64,000 nucleotides of DNA from Prauserella alba (GTDB lineage: Bacteria; Actinomycetota; Actinomycetes; Mycobacteriales; Pseudonocardiaceae). The number at the start of each line of letters is the position of its first letter. Position 1 is the first letter of the stretch. Shown here one piece after another: positions 35,356-45,110 of this stretch. The notes under the pieces are model-generated. The model searched no databases. It was not told the origin of the DNA and saw only the letters and a list, made by a program, of their open reading frames with translations. The translations under genes and the position numbers were made by a program. The DNA lies in the NCBI RefSeq assembly GCF_024171735.1, contig NZ_JAMTCH010000003.1, positions 918,841-982,840 on the forward strand. The letters run 5' to 3'.

Positions 35356-37656
35356 TCAGGGCCGGTTGTTCCCGCAGACGATCTTGGGCTGCGGGTTGTA
35401 CTTCACCGTCCGGGTCTCCTCGTTGACCGCGCCGGACTCGACGTCACGCAGGATCCGCGTGTCCGTCACGGTGAAACCGGGCGCACCGTCGCTCGGCGAG
35501 CACTTCTCGCCCCGGGGCCCCTGCTTCTCCTTCGGCTTGACGATGTTCGAGCGGTCGCCGGTGCGGGACTGCACGTCGTACTTCTTCGTGCCCCACAGCT
35601 TGATCGTGATGTCGTTCGGCGTCCACTGGGTCTGGATCGCCACGCCGTTCGGCAGGTTGTTGGTGAAGGCCAGGTCGATGACGCTCGCACCGTCCGGTGT
35701 CTGGAACACCGTCGCCTCCCGGCCTTCCGGATAGCGGCTGATGTAGTAGCTGTGCTCCTGGTGACCGGCGTCGGTCATGCCCGCGAAGTACGACGCGTTG
35801 TACAGCGTGGTCGCGAACTGCGAGATCCCGCCGCCGACGGCCTTGCCCGGCGCGCCGTCCTCGATGATGCCCGCCTCGACGTAGCCCTGCGCCTTGGTGC
35901 GCGGACCCGTGTGCTGGTTGAGGCTGAAGGTCTCGCCGGGCTTGATGATGGCGCCGTCGACCTCTTCGGCGACGCGGCGGATGTTCACGCCCGAGTCGGG
36001 GGCGAAGCCCCCGGTCGTGAACTCGCCGATGACCTCCTTGACGCCCAGCTGCTTGGCGTCCTTGGTGGTGATCTCGGCCGGTTGCTTGTCGTACTTGGCC
36101 GTGATCTCGCGCTCCCCGCCGCGCTTGAGGACGTCCATCAGTGGCTGGAACGTTTCCTTCCACTTGATGCGCTTGCCGTCCTTGGACGGTTTGACCGTGG
36201 GCGAACCGCCTTCGAACACGATCTGGGCGTCCCGGCCCTTCTGGACCGTGCTCGACAGCTCCTCCTGGACGCCGGAGGCCATCTTCTTCCGGTCGATCTT
36301 CGGCGTGAGCTTGCCGTTCTCGGGCGTGAAGCTCAGCGCCGACGCGATCTCCTCGGGTTCGAGGGTGCCGTCCGCGCCGTCACCCCGTACGAGGACCGGT
36401 GCCGACGTCGCCGGTTCGGCGACGTCGCGCAACATCGCCTGCACGTCCTCGGAGCTGACCGACACGGGAGTGCTGCCGACCGGGAGCTCGATCCGCTTGC
36501 CGTCGGCCCAGTCCCGCGTGATCACGTTCTCGGCGCCGGTGACGTCGAGCTTCTGGCCGTTCTTCGGCTCGACCGCCTTCGGGGTGGCGCCTTCGAACTC
36601 GATCGTGCCCTCCACGGGCTCGCGGTCGACGGTCTCCTGCACCGACACGAGCGCGTTCTCGAGCTGGTTGGGTTCGGTCTCGGTAGCGACGTCGACCTCG
36701 CGCTCGGTGAACAGCGACGCGATCCGGCTGAACGGGTTCAGCGGCTGGTCGCCCGCCCGGTCGAGGGTCTCCTGCCAGTCCAGCCGGAGGCCGGCCTGCT
36801 GGGGGTCGAACTCGCCGTCGACGTCGCCCGCGCGGTACTGCACCGGCTGCGTCATGCGCGGTTCCAGCTCGGAGCGCAGCTTGTCCTCGGCCTCGGCGCG
36901 GTTCATCCCGCCCACCTCGACGCCCGCGACGACGGTTCCACGCGGCACGTCACCCGAGGTGACGAACACGTCGACCACGTAGACGAGCGCCAGCACGCCG
37001 ATGACGGCGGCGGCCATCAGCAGCGGCTTGCGGGCCTTGCCTGCGAGGCGCTTCCCGGCCGGGTCGGTGCCGGCGGTGCCGTCGTCCTCGGGCGCGGCGC
37101 CCCCGGGCTGGGGCGCTCCGCCGGGTCCCGGCGCGGCGCCCTGCGCGGGCAGCGCCGCCGTCAGGTGGTGCGGCGGTGCATCCCCGGTCGGGACGGAGGG
37201 GATGTACTGCGTGGTCTCGCTCGCCGTGTCCGGCGGTGCCGTGGCGGGCGAGGTCGTCGCACCCGCCGCCGCGGTGACGACCGTGTCGTCGCCCGAGCCG
37301 GCGGCGGGCCCCGGAACCTGCTGCGTGGTCTCCGCGTCCGTCTCGGGCCACGCGATGTGCTGGGTGGCCTCCGCCGCGGTCGGCGGCCGGGCCGCGGCGT
37401 GTTCAGGGGTCGTCGCGCCGCCGGGCCCGGCCGAATCCTCCGGTTCACCCGGCCCGGTGACCTGCTCCGCGGAGCCGGACGGGTCCCCGCCGTCCCCGGC
37501 TCCCGGGATGAGTTGTGTGCTCTCCGTAGCAGACTCGGTGCTGTCCGTGCCCGATGGTGGGACGGCAGGCAGAATGTCGGTCTGCTCGGTGTGGGATTCG
37601 GGCCACTCGTTCGGCTGCGATTCCGAAGGCCCTGGCCACCGAGGTTCCTGCGGCAA
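35356..37656 (-). CDS. VanW family protein with peptidoglycan-binding-like repeats and TQ-rich cytoplasmic tail
   Basis: The 766-residue protein has a roughly 210-residue acidic/Pro-rich cytoplasmic tail, a single membrane segment (about 211-231), extracytoplasmic repeats of the type seen before VanW domains (about 240-540), and the VanW domain (about 550-690; GVNIRRVAEEVDGAIIKPG, GGISQFATTLYNASYFAG). The tail contains four spaced T-Q-x-[IV] motifs (Thr47, 98, 111, 149). Start TTG 37656 is inferred because GGAGGGG lies 5 nt upstream and no ATG/GTG fits. VanW function is unknown, probably in cell-wall maintenance. Convergent with vdh. Confidence 0.88.
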   Translation of the reverse strand: MPQEPRWPGPSESQPNEWPESHTEQTDILPAVPPSGTDSTESATESTQLIPGAGDGGDPSGSAEQVTGPGEPEDSAGPGGATTPEHAAARPPTAAEATQHIAWPETDAETTQQVPGPAAGSGDDTVVTAAAGATTSPATAPPDTASETTQYIPSVPTGDAPPHHLTAALPAQGAAPGPGGAPQPGGAAPEDDGTAGTDPAGKRLAGKARKPLLMAAAVIGVLALVYVVDVFVTSGDVPRGTVVAGVEVGGMNRAEAEDKLRSELEPRMTQPVQYRAGDVDGEFDPQQAGLRLDWQETLDRAGDQPLNPFSRIASLFTEREVDVATETEPNQLENALVSVQETVDREPVEGTIEFEGATPKAVEPKNGQKLDVTGAENVITRDWADGKRIELPVGSTPVSVSSEDVQAMLRDVAEPATSAPVLVRGDGADGTLEPEEIASALSFTPENGKLTPKIDRKKMASGVQEELSSTVQKGRDAQIVFEGGSPTVKPSKDGKRIKWKETFQPLMDVLKRGGEREITAKYDKQPAEITTKDAKQLGVKEVIGEFTTGGFAPDSGVNIRRVAEEVDGAIIKPGETFSLNQHTGPRTKAQGYVEAGIIEDGAPGKAVGGGISQFATTLYNASYFAGMTDAGHQEHSYYISRYPEGREATVFQTPDGASVIDLAFTNNLPNGVAIQTQWTPNDITIKLWGTKKYDVQSRTGDRSNIVKPKEKQGPRGEKCSPSDGAPGFTVTDTRILRDVESGAVNEETRTVKYNPQPKIVCGNNRP

Positions 37657-38012
37657 AACAACCCCTCCACGCGCTGTGCGTGCAATAACGGACCCCGACT
37701 ACCGGGTCAAGATACGGCCTGTGCGCACGGGGGTGCGACGCGACCCCCACCGGACCACCGTCGGCCGTTCTCGCAGGCCGGAACGGGTTACGACGGTCGT
37801 AGGTCGCACTGGTCCGGATGGCTGACGGCGTAGTCACGCCGGGTGTGGGTGCCGACCGGGTCCGGTGATCGGCAGCGCCGCGTGACAACCGCCGACGTCC
37901 ACGATAATGGCGCCACCGGATCGTAGTACGCCGACCGCGACCGGCGGCCGGTGAGTCCCACGGCCCGGACGAGTCCCGCGGCCGGGTGAGCCGCCGAACG
38001 GCGAGGTGAGCG
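37657..38012. other. Divergent intergenic region
   Basis: This 356-nt gap between the VanW and PHP genes holds both promoters; I see no reading frame with coding character and no clear promoter. Confidence 0.4.
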
Positions 38013-39020
38013 ATGGACCCCGTGAACGTGCTGCGCCAGATCGCCCTGCACCTGGAACGCTCGGGCGAGCCGACCTACCGGGTGCGCGCCTTCCGCAACG
38101 CCGCCGCCGTGGCCGCGGACCTGCCCGACGGTGAGCTCGCGCGTCGTGTCGAGACGGGCACGCTGACCGAACTGGCCGGGATCGGGAAGACGACCGCAGG
38201 GGTCATCACGGAGGCCGTGCGGGGCAGGGAACCGGCGTACCTGACCGATCTCGAATCGCGCGGTGCCCCCGGCATCCCGGACGGTGGGCCGTTGTATGCC
38301 GCTCTGCGCGGGGACTGTCACACCCATTCGGACTGGTCGGACGGGGGCAGCTCGATCGAGGAGATGGCCGAGGCCGCCCGCGCGCTCGGCCACGAGTATC
38401 TCGTGCTCACCGACCACTCGCCGCGGCTGACGGTCGCCCGCGGCCTGTCGGCCGATGCGCTCCGCAGGCAGCTCGACGCCGTGGCCGAATGCAGCGAGCG
38501 CGTCGCCCCGCTGCGGATCCTCACCGGCATCGAGGTCGACATCCTCGACGACGGCTCCCTCGACCAGGACCCGGATCTGCTGGACCAGCTCGACGTGGTC
38601 GTCGCGAGTGTGCATTCGAAGCTGCGGATGCCCGCGGCGGAGATGACCGAGCGGATGCTGACGGCCGTGGCGAACCCGCGGGTGAACATCCTCGGTCATT
38701 GCACCGGCAGGCTCGTCACCGGACGGGGCAGGCCCGAGTCGCAGTTCGACGCGGAGGCGGTGTTCGCGGCCTGCCGGCAGTTCGACGTCGCCGTGGAGAT
38801 CAACTCGCGGCCGGAGCGGCTCGACCCGCCGCGGCGGCTGTTGCGGCTCGCGCAGGAGGCGGGATGCCGGTTCGCCGTCGACACCGACGCGCACGCGCCG
38901 GGGCAGCTGTCGTGGCTGCCGTTCGGCTGCGTGCGGGCGAGCGAGTGCGGCGTGACCGCTGACCGGATCGTGAACACCTGGACCGCCGACGAACTGACCT
39001 CCTGGGCCGCCCCGCGGTGA
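38013..39020 (+). CDS. PHP-domain protein with N-terminal HhH/PolX-like domain
   Basis: The 335-residue protein couples an N-terminal PolX-like helix-hairpin-helix region (about 1-80; LTELAGIGKTTAGVI) with a C-terminal PHP metallo-phosphoesterase domain. Metal ligands are visible in GDCHTHSDWSDGG, VLTDHSPR, GIEVDIL, SVHSK, LGHCTGR and DTDAHAP. Bacterial PolX has the same two parts plus a polymerase palm, absent here. It may process DNA ends or act as a histidinol-phosphatase-like phosphatase. The start follows GAGGTGAG. Confidence 0.9.
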   Translation: MDPVNVLRQIALHLERSGEPTYRVRAFRNAAAVAADLPDGELARRVETGTLTELAGIGKTTAGVITEAVRGREPAYLTDLESRGAPGIPDGGPLYAALRGDCHTHSDWSDGGSSIEEMAEAARALGHEYLVLTDHSPRLTVARGLSADALRRQLDAVAECSERVAPLRILTGIEVDILDDGSLDQDPDLLDQLDVVVASVHSKLRMPAAEMTERMLTAVANPRVNILGHCTGRLVTGRGRPESQFDAEAVFAACRQFDVAVEINSRPERLDPPRRLLRLAQEAGCRFAVDTDAHAPGQLSWLPFGCVRASECGVTADRIVNTWTADELTSWAAPR

Positions 39021-39089
39021 GGCCCCGTTGGTGAAGTCCCGCTGGTGAGATCCCGCGCATGTTCCCGGCACCCGCCCCTGGTGGGAACT

Positions 39090-39107
39090 GTACGCACGTA
39101 CTAGAAC
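39090..39107 (+). promoter_or_regulatory. Palindrome and -10-like box before the MFS gene
   Basis: GTACG-CA-CGTAC (39090-39101) abuts TAGAAC (39102-39107), which stands 7 nt before the ATG. The layout suggests a repressor site at a leaderless promoter; the -10 lacks the terminal T. Confidence 0.4.
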
Positions 39108-39114
39108 TGTCGCC

Positions 39115-40272
39115 ATGGCTGACGACGCATCCGTGGCTCCCCGCCGCGCCGACTCACCGTGGCGGCACGGGCCGTTCCGGTTGTCGCTCGTCGCGACCGC
39201 GCTCGCGTTGACCGGCTTCTCGCTGCTGCTTCCCGTCGTCCCGCTGTGGGCGGTCCGCCAGGGCGCCGGCACGTTCGCCGCGGGCGCCGCCACCGGCGTG
39301 TTCATGGCCGCCACGGTCGTCACCCAGCTCGGCACCGGCGTGCTCGTGCGCCGCTACGGCTACCGCACGGCGATCCTCGCGGGCATCGCGTTCCTCGGCG
39401 TGCCCACCCCGGTGCTCATCGGATGGAGCTCCCCCGAGGGCATCCTGACGCTCTCGCTGCTGCGTGGTGTCGGGTTCGGCCTGCTGACCGTGTGCGGCAG
39501 CGCGCTCATCGCCGAACTTCTGCCACCCGCGGCCGTGCCGCGGGGATCGGGCATCTACGGCCTCGCCACGGGACTGCCACAGCTCATCGGGCTGCCCGCA
39601 GGTCCGTGGCTGGCCGAGCACTGGGGTTTCGTCGCGGTGTTCCTGCTCGCGACCGCGCTACCCGCGCTCGCACTCGTACCCGCCGTGTGCCTCCCGCCCG
39701 CGCGGCCCACCGCCGAACCGGAACGTGGCGGGGGATTCCTCACGACCGTGCGCGTGACGTGGCGGCCGTGGTTGCCGATGCTCGCCGCCTCGACCGGCCT
39801 CGGCGCACTGGCGACGTTCACGCCGATCCTGCTGCTCGCCCCGGAATCGTCGGTCGCGCTGTTTCTCATGCCGCTCGCCACGACCCTGTCGCGCTGGGCC
39901 GCGGGCCGGTTCGGCACGCGGTGGACCGGCCGGCTGCTGACCCCGGGCCGGGCGTTGTCCGGTCTCGGCCTCGCCGGGTACGCGGTGTTCGGCGAGAGCG
40001 GGCCGGTGTGGCTCGCCGTGACGTCGATGATCGTGTTCGGCATCGGGTTCGGTGCCGTGCAGAACGATTCGCTCGTGTCGATGTTCCAGCGCACCACGGC
40101 GGGCAGGGCGAGCATCTCGTGGAACGTGGCGTTCGACGCGGGCCAGGGCCTCGGCGCGGTGGCCGTCGGCGCGATCGTGTCGGCCGCGTCCTACGGCGTG
40201 GCTTTCGGGCTGCTCGCGGTGTGGTCGCTGGCGCTGCTGCCGGTGACCGTGGCGCCCCGGCGCGGCGGGTAA
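39115..40272 (+). CDS. MFS transporter
   Basis: The 385-residue protein has about 12 hydrophobic segments and an MFS loop 2-3 like motif (GTGVLVRRYGYRTAIL). It lacks any large soluble domain and is probably a drug/metabolite proton antiporter, substrate unknown. It occupies the position upstream of hisH where hisB is found in M. tuberculosis, so the his cluster is broken here. Confidence 0.92.
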   Translation: MADDASVAPRRADSPWRHGPFRLSLVATALALTGFSLLLPVVPLWAVRQGAGTFAAGAATGVFMAATVVTQLGTGVLVRRYGYRTAILAGIAFLGVPTPVLIGWSSPEGILTLSLLRGVGFGLLTVCGSALIAELLPPAAVPRGSGIYGLATGLPQLIGLPAGPWLAEHWGFVAVFLLATALPALALVPAVCLPPARPTAEPERGGGFLTTVRVTWRPWLPMLAASTGLGALATFTPILLLAPESSVALFLMPLATTLSRWAAGRFGTRWTGRLLTPGRALSGLGLAGYAVFGESGPVWLAVTSMIVFGIGFGAVQNDSLVSMFQRTTAGRASISWNVAFDAGQGLGAVAVGAIVSAASYGVAFGLLAVWSLALLPVTVAPRRGG

Positions 40273-40281
40273 CCTGGAGCC

Positions 40282-40911
40282 GTGCCCTCAGTTGTGATTC
40301 TCGACTACGGATCAGGCAACCTCCGCAGCGCCGAACGCGCCCTGGCGCGTGCGGGCGCCGACGTCGAGGTGACCGCGGACCCGCAGGCGGCGCTGGAGGC
40401 CGACGGGCTGGTCGTGCCGGGGGTCGGCGCGTTCGCCGCGTGCGTGGAGGGGCTGCGGTCGGTGCACGGGGACCGCATCGTCGGCAAGCGCCTCGCCGGT
40501 GGCAGGCCCGTGCTGGGCATCTGCGTCGGGATGCAGATCCTGTTCGACCGCGGCGTCGAGCACGGCGTCGAGGCCGCGGGCACGGGGGAGTGGCCCGGCA
40601 CGGTCGAACGGCTCCACGCCGACGTCCTCCCGCACATGGGCTGGAACACGGTCCGGGCGCCCGAGGGGTCCCGGCTGTTCGACGGCATCGACCCCGCCGA
40701 GCGGTTCTACTTCGTGCACTCCTACGCGGTACGGGAATGGACCTTGCAATCGGAGCTCGGCGGCAGCCGGCCACGGGTGACCTGGGCCCACCACGGCGAG
40801 GACTTCGTCGCCGCCGTGGAGAACGGCGCCCTGAGCGCGACCCAGTTCCACCCCGAGAAGTCGGGCGACGCCGGGGCGCAGCTGTTGCGCAACTGGCTCA
40901 CCGCGCTGTAG
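40282..40911 (+). CDS. hisH: Imidazole glycerol phosphate synthase, glutaminase subunit
   Basis: The 209-residue class I glutamine amidotransferase has the nucleophile Cys81 in [11 protein letters not shown] and the His/Glu pair in TQFHPEKSG. With HisF it makes IGP and AICAR from PRFAR, channelling ammonia. The GTG start follows TAACCT-GGAGCC: a -10-like box overlapping the MFS stop, with GGAG as a weak ribosome binding site. Confidence 0.97.
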   Translation: MPSVVILDYGSGNLRSAERALARAGADVEVTADPQAALEADGLVVPGVGAFAACVEGLRSVHGDRIVGKRLAGGRPVLGICVGMQILFDRGVEHGVEAAGTGEWPGTVERLHADVLPHMGWNTVRAPEGSRLFDGIDPAERFYFVHSYAVREWTLQSELGGSRPRVTWAHHGEDFVAAVENGALSATQFHPEKSGDAGAQLLRNWLTAL

Positions 40912-40932
40912 TCCCGTGCGGCCCGGCGGTGC

Positions 40933-40980
40933 TGCGATCACTCGTTGTTGTGATCCCTAGTTGCTGTGATCCCTCGTTGT
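40933..40980. repeat. 16-bp imperfect tandem repeat
   Basis: Three units (TGCGATCACTCGTTGT, TGTGATCCCTAGTTGC, TGTGATCCCTCGTTGT) lie between hisH and priA, 11-13 of 16 bases shared. Confidence 0.8.
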
Positions 40981-41074
40981 GCGATCCGCGACGTGGGGTC
41001 CGTCGGCACCGGTCCTCCGCGGGCACGTGCCCCTGTAGGCCGATCGGCGCAGCCGGGCCTTAGAGTTGGCACCT

Positions 41075-41812
41075 GTGACGCTGACACTCCTTCCCGCGGT
41101 TGATGTCGCCGACGGCCAGGCCGTGCGCCTGGTGCAGGGCGAGGCCGGCACCGAGACGTCCTACGGATCGCCGCTCGAGGCGGCGCTGACCTGGCAGCGC
41201 GACGGTGCCGAGTGGGTGCACCTGGTCGACCTGGACGCCGCGTTCGGCAAGGGGTCGAACCGGGAACTGCTGGCCGACGTCGTGGCGAAGCTCGACGCCG
41301 CGGTGGAACTCTCGGGCGGCATTCGCGACGACGAGTCGCTGAAGGCCGCGCTCGACACCGGCGCGCGGCGGGTCAACCTGGGCACGGCCGCGCTCGAATC
41401 GCCCGACTGGTGCGCGAAGGTCGTGTCGGAGTACGGCGACCGCGTGGCGATCGGCCTGGACGTACGGATCGGCGAGGACGGCTACCGGCTCGCCGCCCGC
41501 GGCTGGACACAGGACGGCGGCGACCTCTGGCAGGTCATGGACCGGCTCGACCACGACGGTGCCCAGCGCTACGTCGTGACCGACGTGAGCAAGGACGGCA
41601 CGCTGCAGGGGCCGAACGTCGGCCTGCTGCGCGAGGTCGCCGCCCGCACCGACGCCGCGATCATCGCCTCCGGCGGGGTGTCCAGTGTGGACGACCTGCG
41701 ATCGCTGGCTGCGCTCGAACGCGACGGTGTCGAAGGTGCGATCGTCGGCAAGGCGCTCTACGCCCAGGCTTTCACCCTGCCGGAAGCTCTCGCCGCCGTC
41801 GCCGCGGTCTGA
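41075..41812 (+). CDS. priA: Bifunctional phosphoribosyl isomerase A (HisA/TrpF)
   Basis: The 245-residue TIM barrel isomerises ProFAR (histidine) and, in actinobacteria, phosphoribosyl anthranilate (tryptophan). Blocks [52 protein letters not shown] and IASGGVSS fit PriA. The nearby trp genes lack trpF, which supports the dual role. GTG 41075 is chosen; -10 TAGAGT (41061-41066) is 8 nt upstream, so it may be leaderless and independent of hisH. Confidence 0.95.
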   Translation: MTLTLLPAVDVADGQAVRLVQGEAGTETSYGSPLEAALTWQRDGAEWVHLVDLDAAFGKGSNRELLADVVAKLDAAVELSGGIRDDESLKAALDTGARRVNLGTAALESPDWCAKVVSEYGDRVAIGLDVRIGEDGYRLAARGWTQDGGDLWQVMDRLDHDGAQRYVVTDVSKDGTLQGPNVGLLREVAARTDAAIIASGGVSSVDDLRSLAALERDGVEGAIVGKALYAQAFTLPEALAAVAAV

Positions 41813-41842
41813 GCCGCCGCGGAACCCACGTTTTCCGCCGGG

Positions 41843-42241
41843 CTATCCGGCCAGGGTGACGGCGATACCGACCGTGCGGGACGTGCCGCCGCGGAGTCTG
41901 CTGCCCAGCATCGCGAGCCTGCCGAACAGCCCGTACTTCCGGGCGATCGCCTCGCGGGCGCGGGCGCTGCCGGTCTCGTCGAGCACCCTGGCCGTCGCGC
42001 GCACGGTGTCGCCGTGGGTCTTCGCGCCGCGGACGTCGCAGGCCGTCACCTCGACGTCCGAACCCGCGCGGATGCGCTTGACCTTGCCCGCGTCGCGTGC
42101 GCTGTACAGCACGAGCTCGTCGCCCTCGCGGGCGATCCACACCGGGGTCGGTACCGCCGTGCCCGACCGCCGGAACGTCGTCAGCAGCACGTACTTCTCG
42201 GCGCCGAGCCGCTCCAGTTCGCGGCGCTGCAGATCGCTCAC
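41843..42241 (-). CDS. PPOX class F420-dependent oxidoreductase family protein
   Basis: The 132-residue split-barrel flavin/deazaflavin-binding protein shows EKYVLLTTFRRSGTAVPTPVWIA, quoted in part, and ELVLYSARDAGKVKRIRA, the family core. Members bind F420 or FMN and reduce varied substrates. It is antisense to the his genes, 9 bp downstream of the GT-C gene; a -10 TAGGCT (42248-42253) sits 6 nt before its GTG, so it may be transcribed independently. Confidence 0.88.
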   Translation of the reverse strand: MSDLQRRELERLGAEKYVLLTTFRRSGTAVPTPVWIAREGDELVLYSARDAGKVKRIRAGSDVEVTACDVRGAKTHGDTVRATARVLDETGSARAREAIARKYGLFGRLAMLGSRLRGGTSRTVGIAVTLAG

Positions 42242-42250
42242 GAGGCGAGC

Positions 42251-44041
42251 CTATTCGGTGGGGCGGCCGCCGGGCGGCGCCGGTCGCAGGGTCGAGCCGA
42301 CGCCCAGGGTGTCGCCGCACGAACTCGTGGGGGCGACCGAGTAATCGGCGACCCGACCCGCCGTCGCCTGCGCGTAGGCGCGCAGCCGCTCCAGCGTCGC
42401 CTGGTCGGGCACCACGTCCCGGCGGACCCAGTCGCCGTCCGGCCATTGATGCCCGGGCTCGGCGAAGATCCGCACGTAGTCGCGGGTGAATCGCGGATCC
42501 TCCGTGATGTCACCCTCGCCCGTCCACGGCACGCGGGTGTGGATGAACGTGGGCTGCACCTCACCGAAGACGTAGCGTTTCGTGCCGGCCCTGTCCTCGT
42601 TGCGGATCAGGTGCGCGATGCGGATGTCGGTCAGCCCGGCCATGTCGACCAGCCGCAGCCTGCTGGTCATCGACGTGCCGCCGAGATCGGGCAGCAGGAG
42701 TGATGCGCGCTCGAGGCCGAGCAGGTCGGCGTAGCCGTTGAACGCGCGGCCGTAACGGTCGGCGACATGGCAGGCCGACAACGTCGGCGCGCGGCGGAAG
42801 TCGTAGGCGGCCACCGCGAACGACGATCCACTCGCCACCAGGGAGACCACCATCCCGGTCACGACCACCGCCCGCGCCCCGCCACGCACGCGCCGCACGA
42901 CCTCCGCGGCGGCCAGTACCGCGGTGAGCGCGCCCAGTACCCAGATCGGCGTGGCGAACCGGAGGTGTCCCATCCAGTCGTCCTCGAGCACGGTGAACGC
43001 GACGAGCGCCAACCCCAACGGCACCAGCAGCGCGAAGAGTCCGCGCCGCCACCACGGCGGCCTGGCCAGCAGCATCCCGACGAACACGCAGACGAGCAGG
43101 ATCGCGGGCGCGCCCGCATAGCCGACGATCTGCCCCGCCTTCGCCAGGTCCGTCGGATACGGAAGGCCCTGCGACTTCGCGATCGACGGCGCCGAGAGCC
43201 ACTCGCCGAAGGTGATGCGGCGCCACAGGAAGTACGCACCGGTCGCCCCGACGAACGCCGCCACCGACAGTGCGACGTGCCGCACGCTCGCCGACACCGG
43301 TCCCGGCGACCGCCGCAGCATTCCCAGCACGACCAGCGGATAGACCCCGCCGTAGATCAGCCCCTCGGGCCGGGTGAGTGCGGCCAGCGCGGCCAGCAGG
43401 CCCGCACCGACCGCCAGCCGCCACCGCAGGAGGGCGTCGTCGAGCACGGCCCGGAACACCAGCACCGCCAGCGTCGCGACCAGCAGCCCGTACAGCGCAT
43501 TCTCCAGTCCGGAGACGACCCAGATCACGAACGACGGTGTCATCGCGAGCAGTCCGCCCACCGCGAGAGTCCCGAGCCAGGGCCGCACGAGCACGCGGGC
43601 CAGTGCGGCGTGGCACGCGGTCAGGATGCCGGCGCACAGCACGAGCGCGAGCACCTTCGGCAGCAACACGTAGTCCGGAATCCCGAAGATCGTGCCGTGA
43701 TCGAACAGGCCGACGAGCCGGGCCAGCGCGAGCAGCAGTGTCCACGTGACGTTGGAGAACCCTTCGACCGGCTGGGCACCGGCCTGGACGACGGGCCCCA
43801 GCCCCTCCGAGAAACTGCGCGCGTACGAGAACGAGATCGCCGCGTCGTCGACGATCCAATTGCCGTAGTAGGCGCCGTGTGCGCCGATCATGGCGGTACC
43901 CGCGATCACGGCTGCGGCGGCGGGCAGGCGGGCACGCCACCGGGACCGGCCCGCCGTTCCGGACCCGGGCGCCGACGTTTCCTGCGGGCGCGCGGTCTCT
44001 GCCGCCGTTCGGGTTGCGACCATTACTCCGTCTGCCGTCAC
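42251..44041 (-). CDS. GT-C type membrane glycosyltransferase, AftB-like
   Basis: The 596-residue protein has about 9-11 membrane segments and a C-terminal extracytoplasmic domain of about 170 residues. The first loop IVDDAAISFSYARSFSEGLG with the Asp pair and QPVEGFSNVTWTLLL is typical of decaprenyl-phosphate-sugar dependent GT-C enzymes such as the arabinofuranosyltransferase AftB. The sugar and acceptor are uncertain. GTG 44041 is tentative; ATG 44023 is possible. A -10 box TACGAT (44051-44056) lies upstream. It is inserted antisense between priA and hisF, where mycobacteria have impA. Confidence 0.8.
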   Translation of the reverse strand: MTADGVMVATRTAAETARPQETSAPGSGTAGRSRWRARLPAAAAVIAGTAMIGAHGAYYGNWIVDDAAISFSYARSFSEGLGPVVQAGAQPVEGFSNVTWTLLLALARLVGLFDHGTIFGIPDYVLLPKVLALVLCAGILTACHAALARVLVRPWLGTLAVGGLLAMTPSFVIWVVSGLENALYGLLVATLAVLVFRAVLDDALLRWRLAVGAGLLAALAALTRPEGLIYGGVYPLVVLGMLRRSPGPVSASVRHVALSVAAFVGATGAYFLWRRITFGEWLSAPSIAKSQGLPYPTDLAKAGQIVGYAGAPAILLVCVFVGMLLARPPWWRRGLFALLVPLGLALVAFTVLEDDWMGHLRFATPIWVLGALTAVLAAAEVVRRVRGGARAVVVTGMVVSLVASGSSFAVAAYDFRRAPTLSACHVADRYGRAFNGYADLLGLERASLLLPDLGGTSMTSRLRLVDMAGLTDIRIAHLIRNEDRAGTKRYVFGEVQPTFIHTRVPWTGEGDITEDPRFTRDYVRIFAEPGHQWPDGDWVRRDVVPDQATLERLRAYAQATAGRVADYSVAPTSSCGDTLGVGSTLRPAPPGGRPTE

Positions 44042-44324
44042 AGTCACGAGATCGTACGCAGGACCGCCGGTCGAGCCGGGGCGACACCGCGCGCGATGAT
44101 CGCGTCCGACGACGGCGGATCCCTGTTGTGCGGACCGGTTTCCCCGGCATCGCCGCGGTGATGCCCGATCGTCGTCCGCTGCCACCCGAACGGACGCCCT
44201 CCGCGCGGGTGGCAGCGGCCCGCCCGTTCCCCTCCGCCGCCCGACCGGACGCGCTCCGCGTTGCCTCCTCGGTGCCGCCGTTCTCCCACCACCGCCCAAC
44301 CGGACGTGGTCCGCGCGGCTTGCC

Positions 44325-44330
44325 TAGTCT
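44325..44330 (+). promoter_or_regulatory. -10 box of leaderless hisF
   Basis: TAGTCT ends 6 nt before ATG 44337; the spacer is GGGGGT. Places the hisFI promoter inside the cluster. Confidence 0.6.
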
Positions 44331-44336
44331 GGGGGT

Positions 44337-45110
44337 ATGTCCGTTGCAGTGAGGGTGATCCCGTGTCTCGACGTCGATGCGGGACGTGTCGTCAAAGGCG
44401 TCAACTTCGTCGACCTGCGTGATGCGGGTGACCCCGTGGAGCTGGCGCGCGCCTACGACGCCGCGGGCGCCGACGAAGTGACGTTCCTCGACGTGACGGC
44501 GTCCTCGGGCGACCGTGAGACCACCTACGACGTGGTGCGGCGCACCGCGGAGCAGGTGTTCATCCCGCTCACCGTGGGCGGTGGGGTGCGCAGCACCGAC
44601 GACGTCGACCGGCTGCTGCGGGCGGGCGCCGACAAGGTCAGCATCAACACGGCGGCGATCGCCCGTCCGGAACTGCTGCGGGAGGCGTCCCAGCGGTTCG
44701 GCGCGCAGTGCGTCGTGCTGTCGGTCGATGCCCGCCGGGTGCCCGAAGGGGGAGAGCCGACACCGTCCGGTTTCGAGGTGACCACGCACGGCGGACGGCG
44801 GGGAACCGGTATCGACGCCGTGGAATGGGCGCTGCGAGGCGAACAGCTCGGCGTCGGGGAGATCCTGCTGAACTCGATGGACGCCGACGGCACGAAAACC
44901 GGGTTCGACCTCGAACTGGTGCGGCTCGTGCGCAAGGCGGTGCGGGTGCCGGTGATCGCCAGCGGCGGCGCGGGCGCGGTCGAGCACTTCCTGCCCGCGG
45001 TCGACGCCGGCGCCGACGCGGTGCTGGCGGCCAGCGTGTTCCACTTCGGGGAGTTCACGATCGGCGACGTCAAGGCGGCCCTGAAGGCCGGAAACGTGGA
45101 GGTCCGGTGA
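44337..45110 (+). CDS. hisF: Imidazole glycerol phosphate synthase, cyclase subunit
   Basis: The 257-residue TIM barrel begins [20 protein letters not shown] with the catalytic aspartate and holds the second in [11 protein letters not shown]. It works with HisH to form IGP. It overlaps hisI by 4 nt (GTGA) and has its own leaderless promoter because the preceding genes are on the other strand. Confidence 0.98.
   Translation: MSVAVRVIPCLDVDAGRVVKGVNFVDLRDAGDPVELARAYDAAGADEVTFLDVTASSGDRETTYDVVRRTAEQVFIPLTVGGGVRSTDDVDRLLRAGADKVSINTAAIARPELLREASQRFGAQCVVLSVDARRVPEGGEPTPSGFEVTTHGGRRGTGIDAVEWALRGEQLGVGEILLNSMDADGTKTGFDLELVRLVRKAVRVPVIASGGAGAVEHFLPAVDAGADAVLAASVFHFGEFTIGDVKAALKAGNVEVR

Noticed and set aside
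42561-45044. 827-codon minus-strand frame
   Set aside because: Spans hisF on the opposite strand and the GT-C gene out of frame; composition is that of a shadow.
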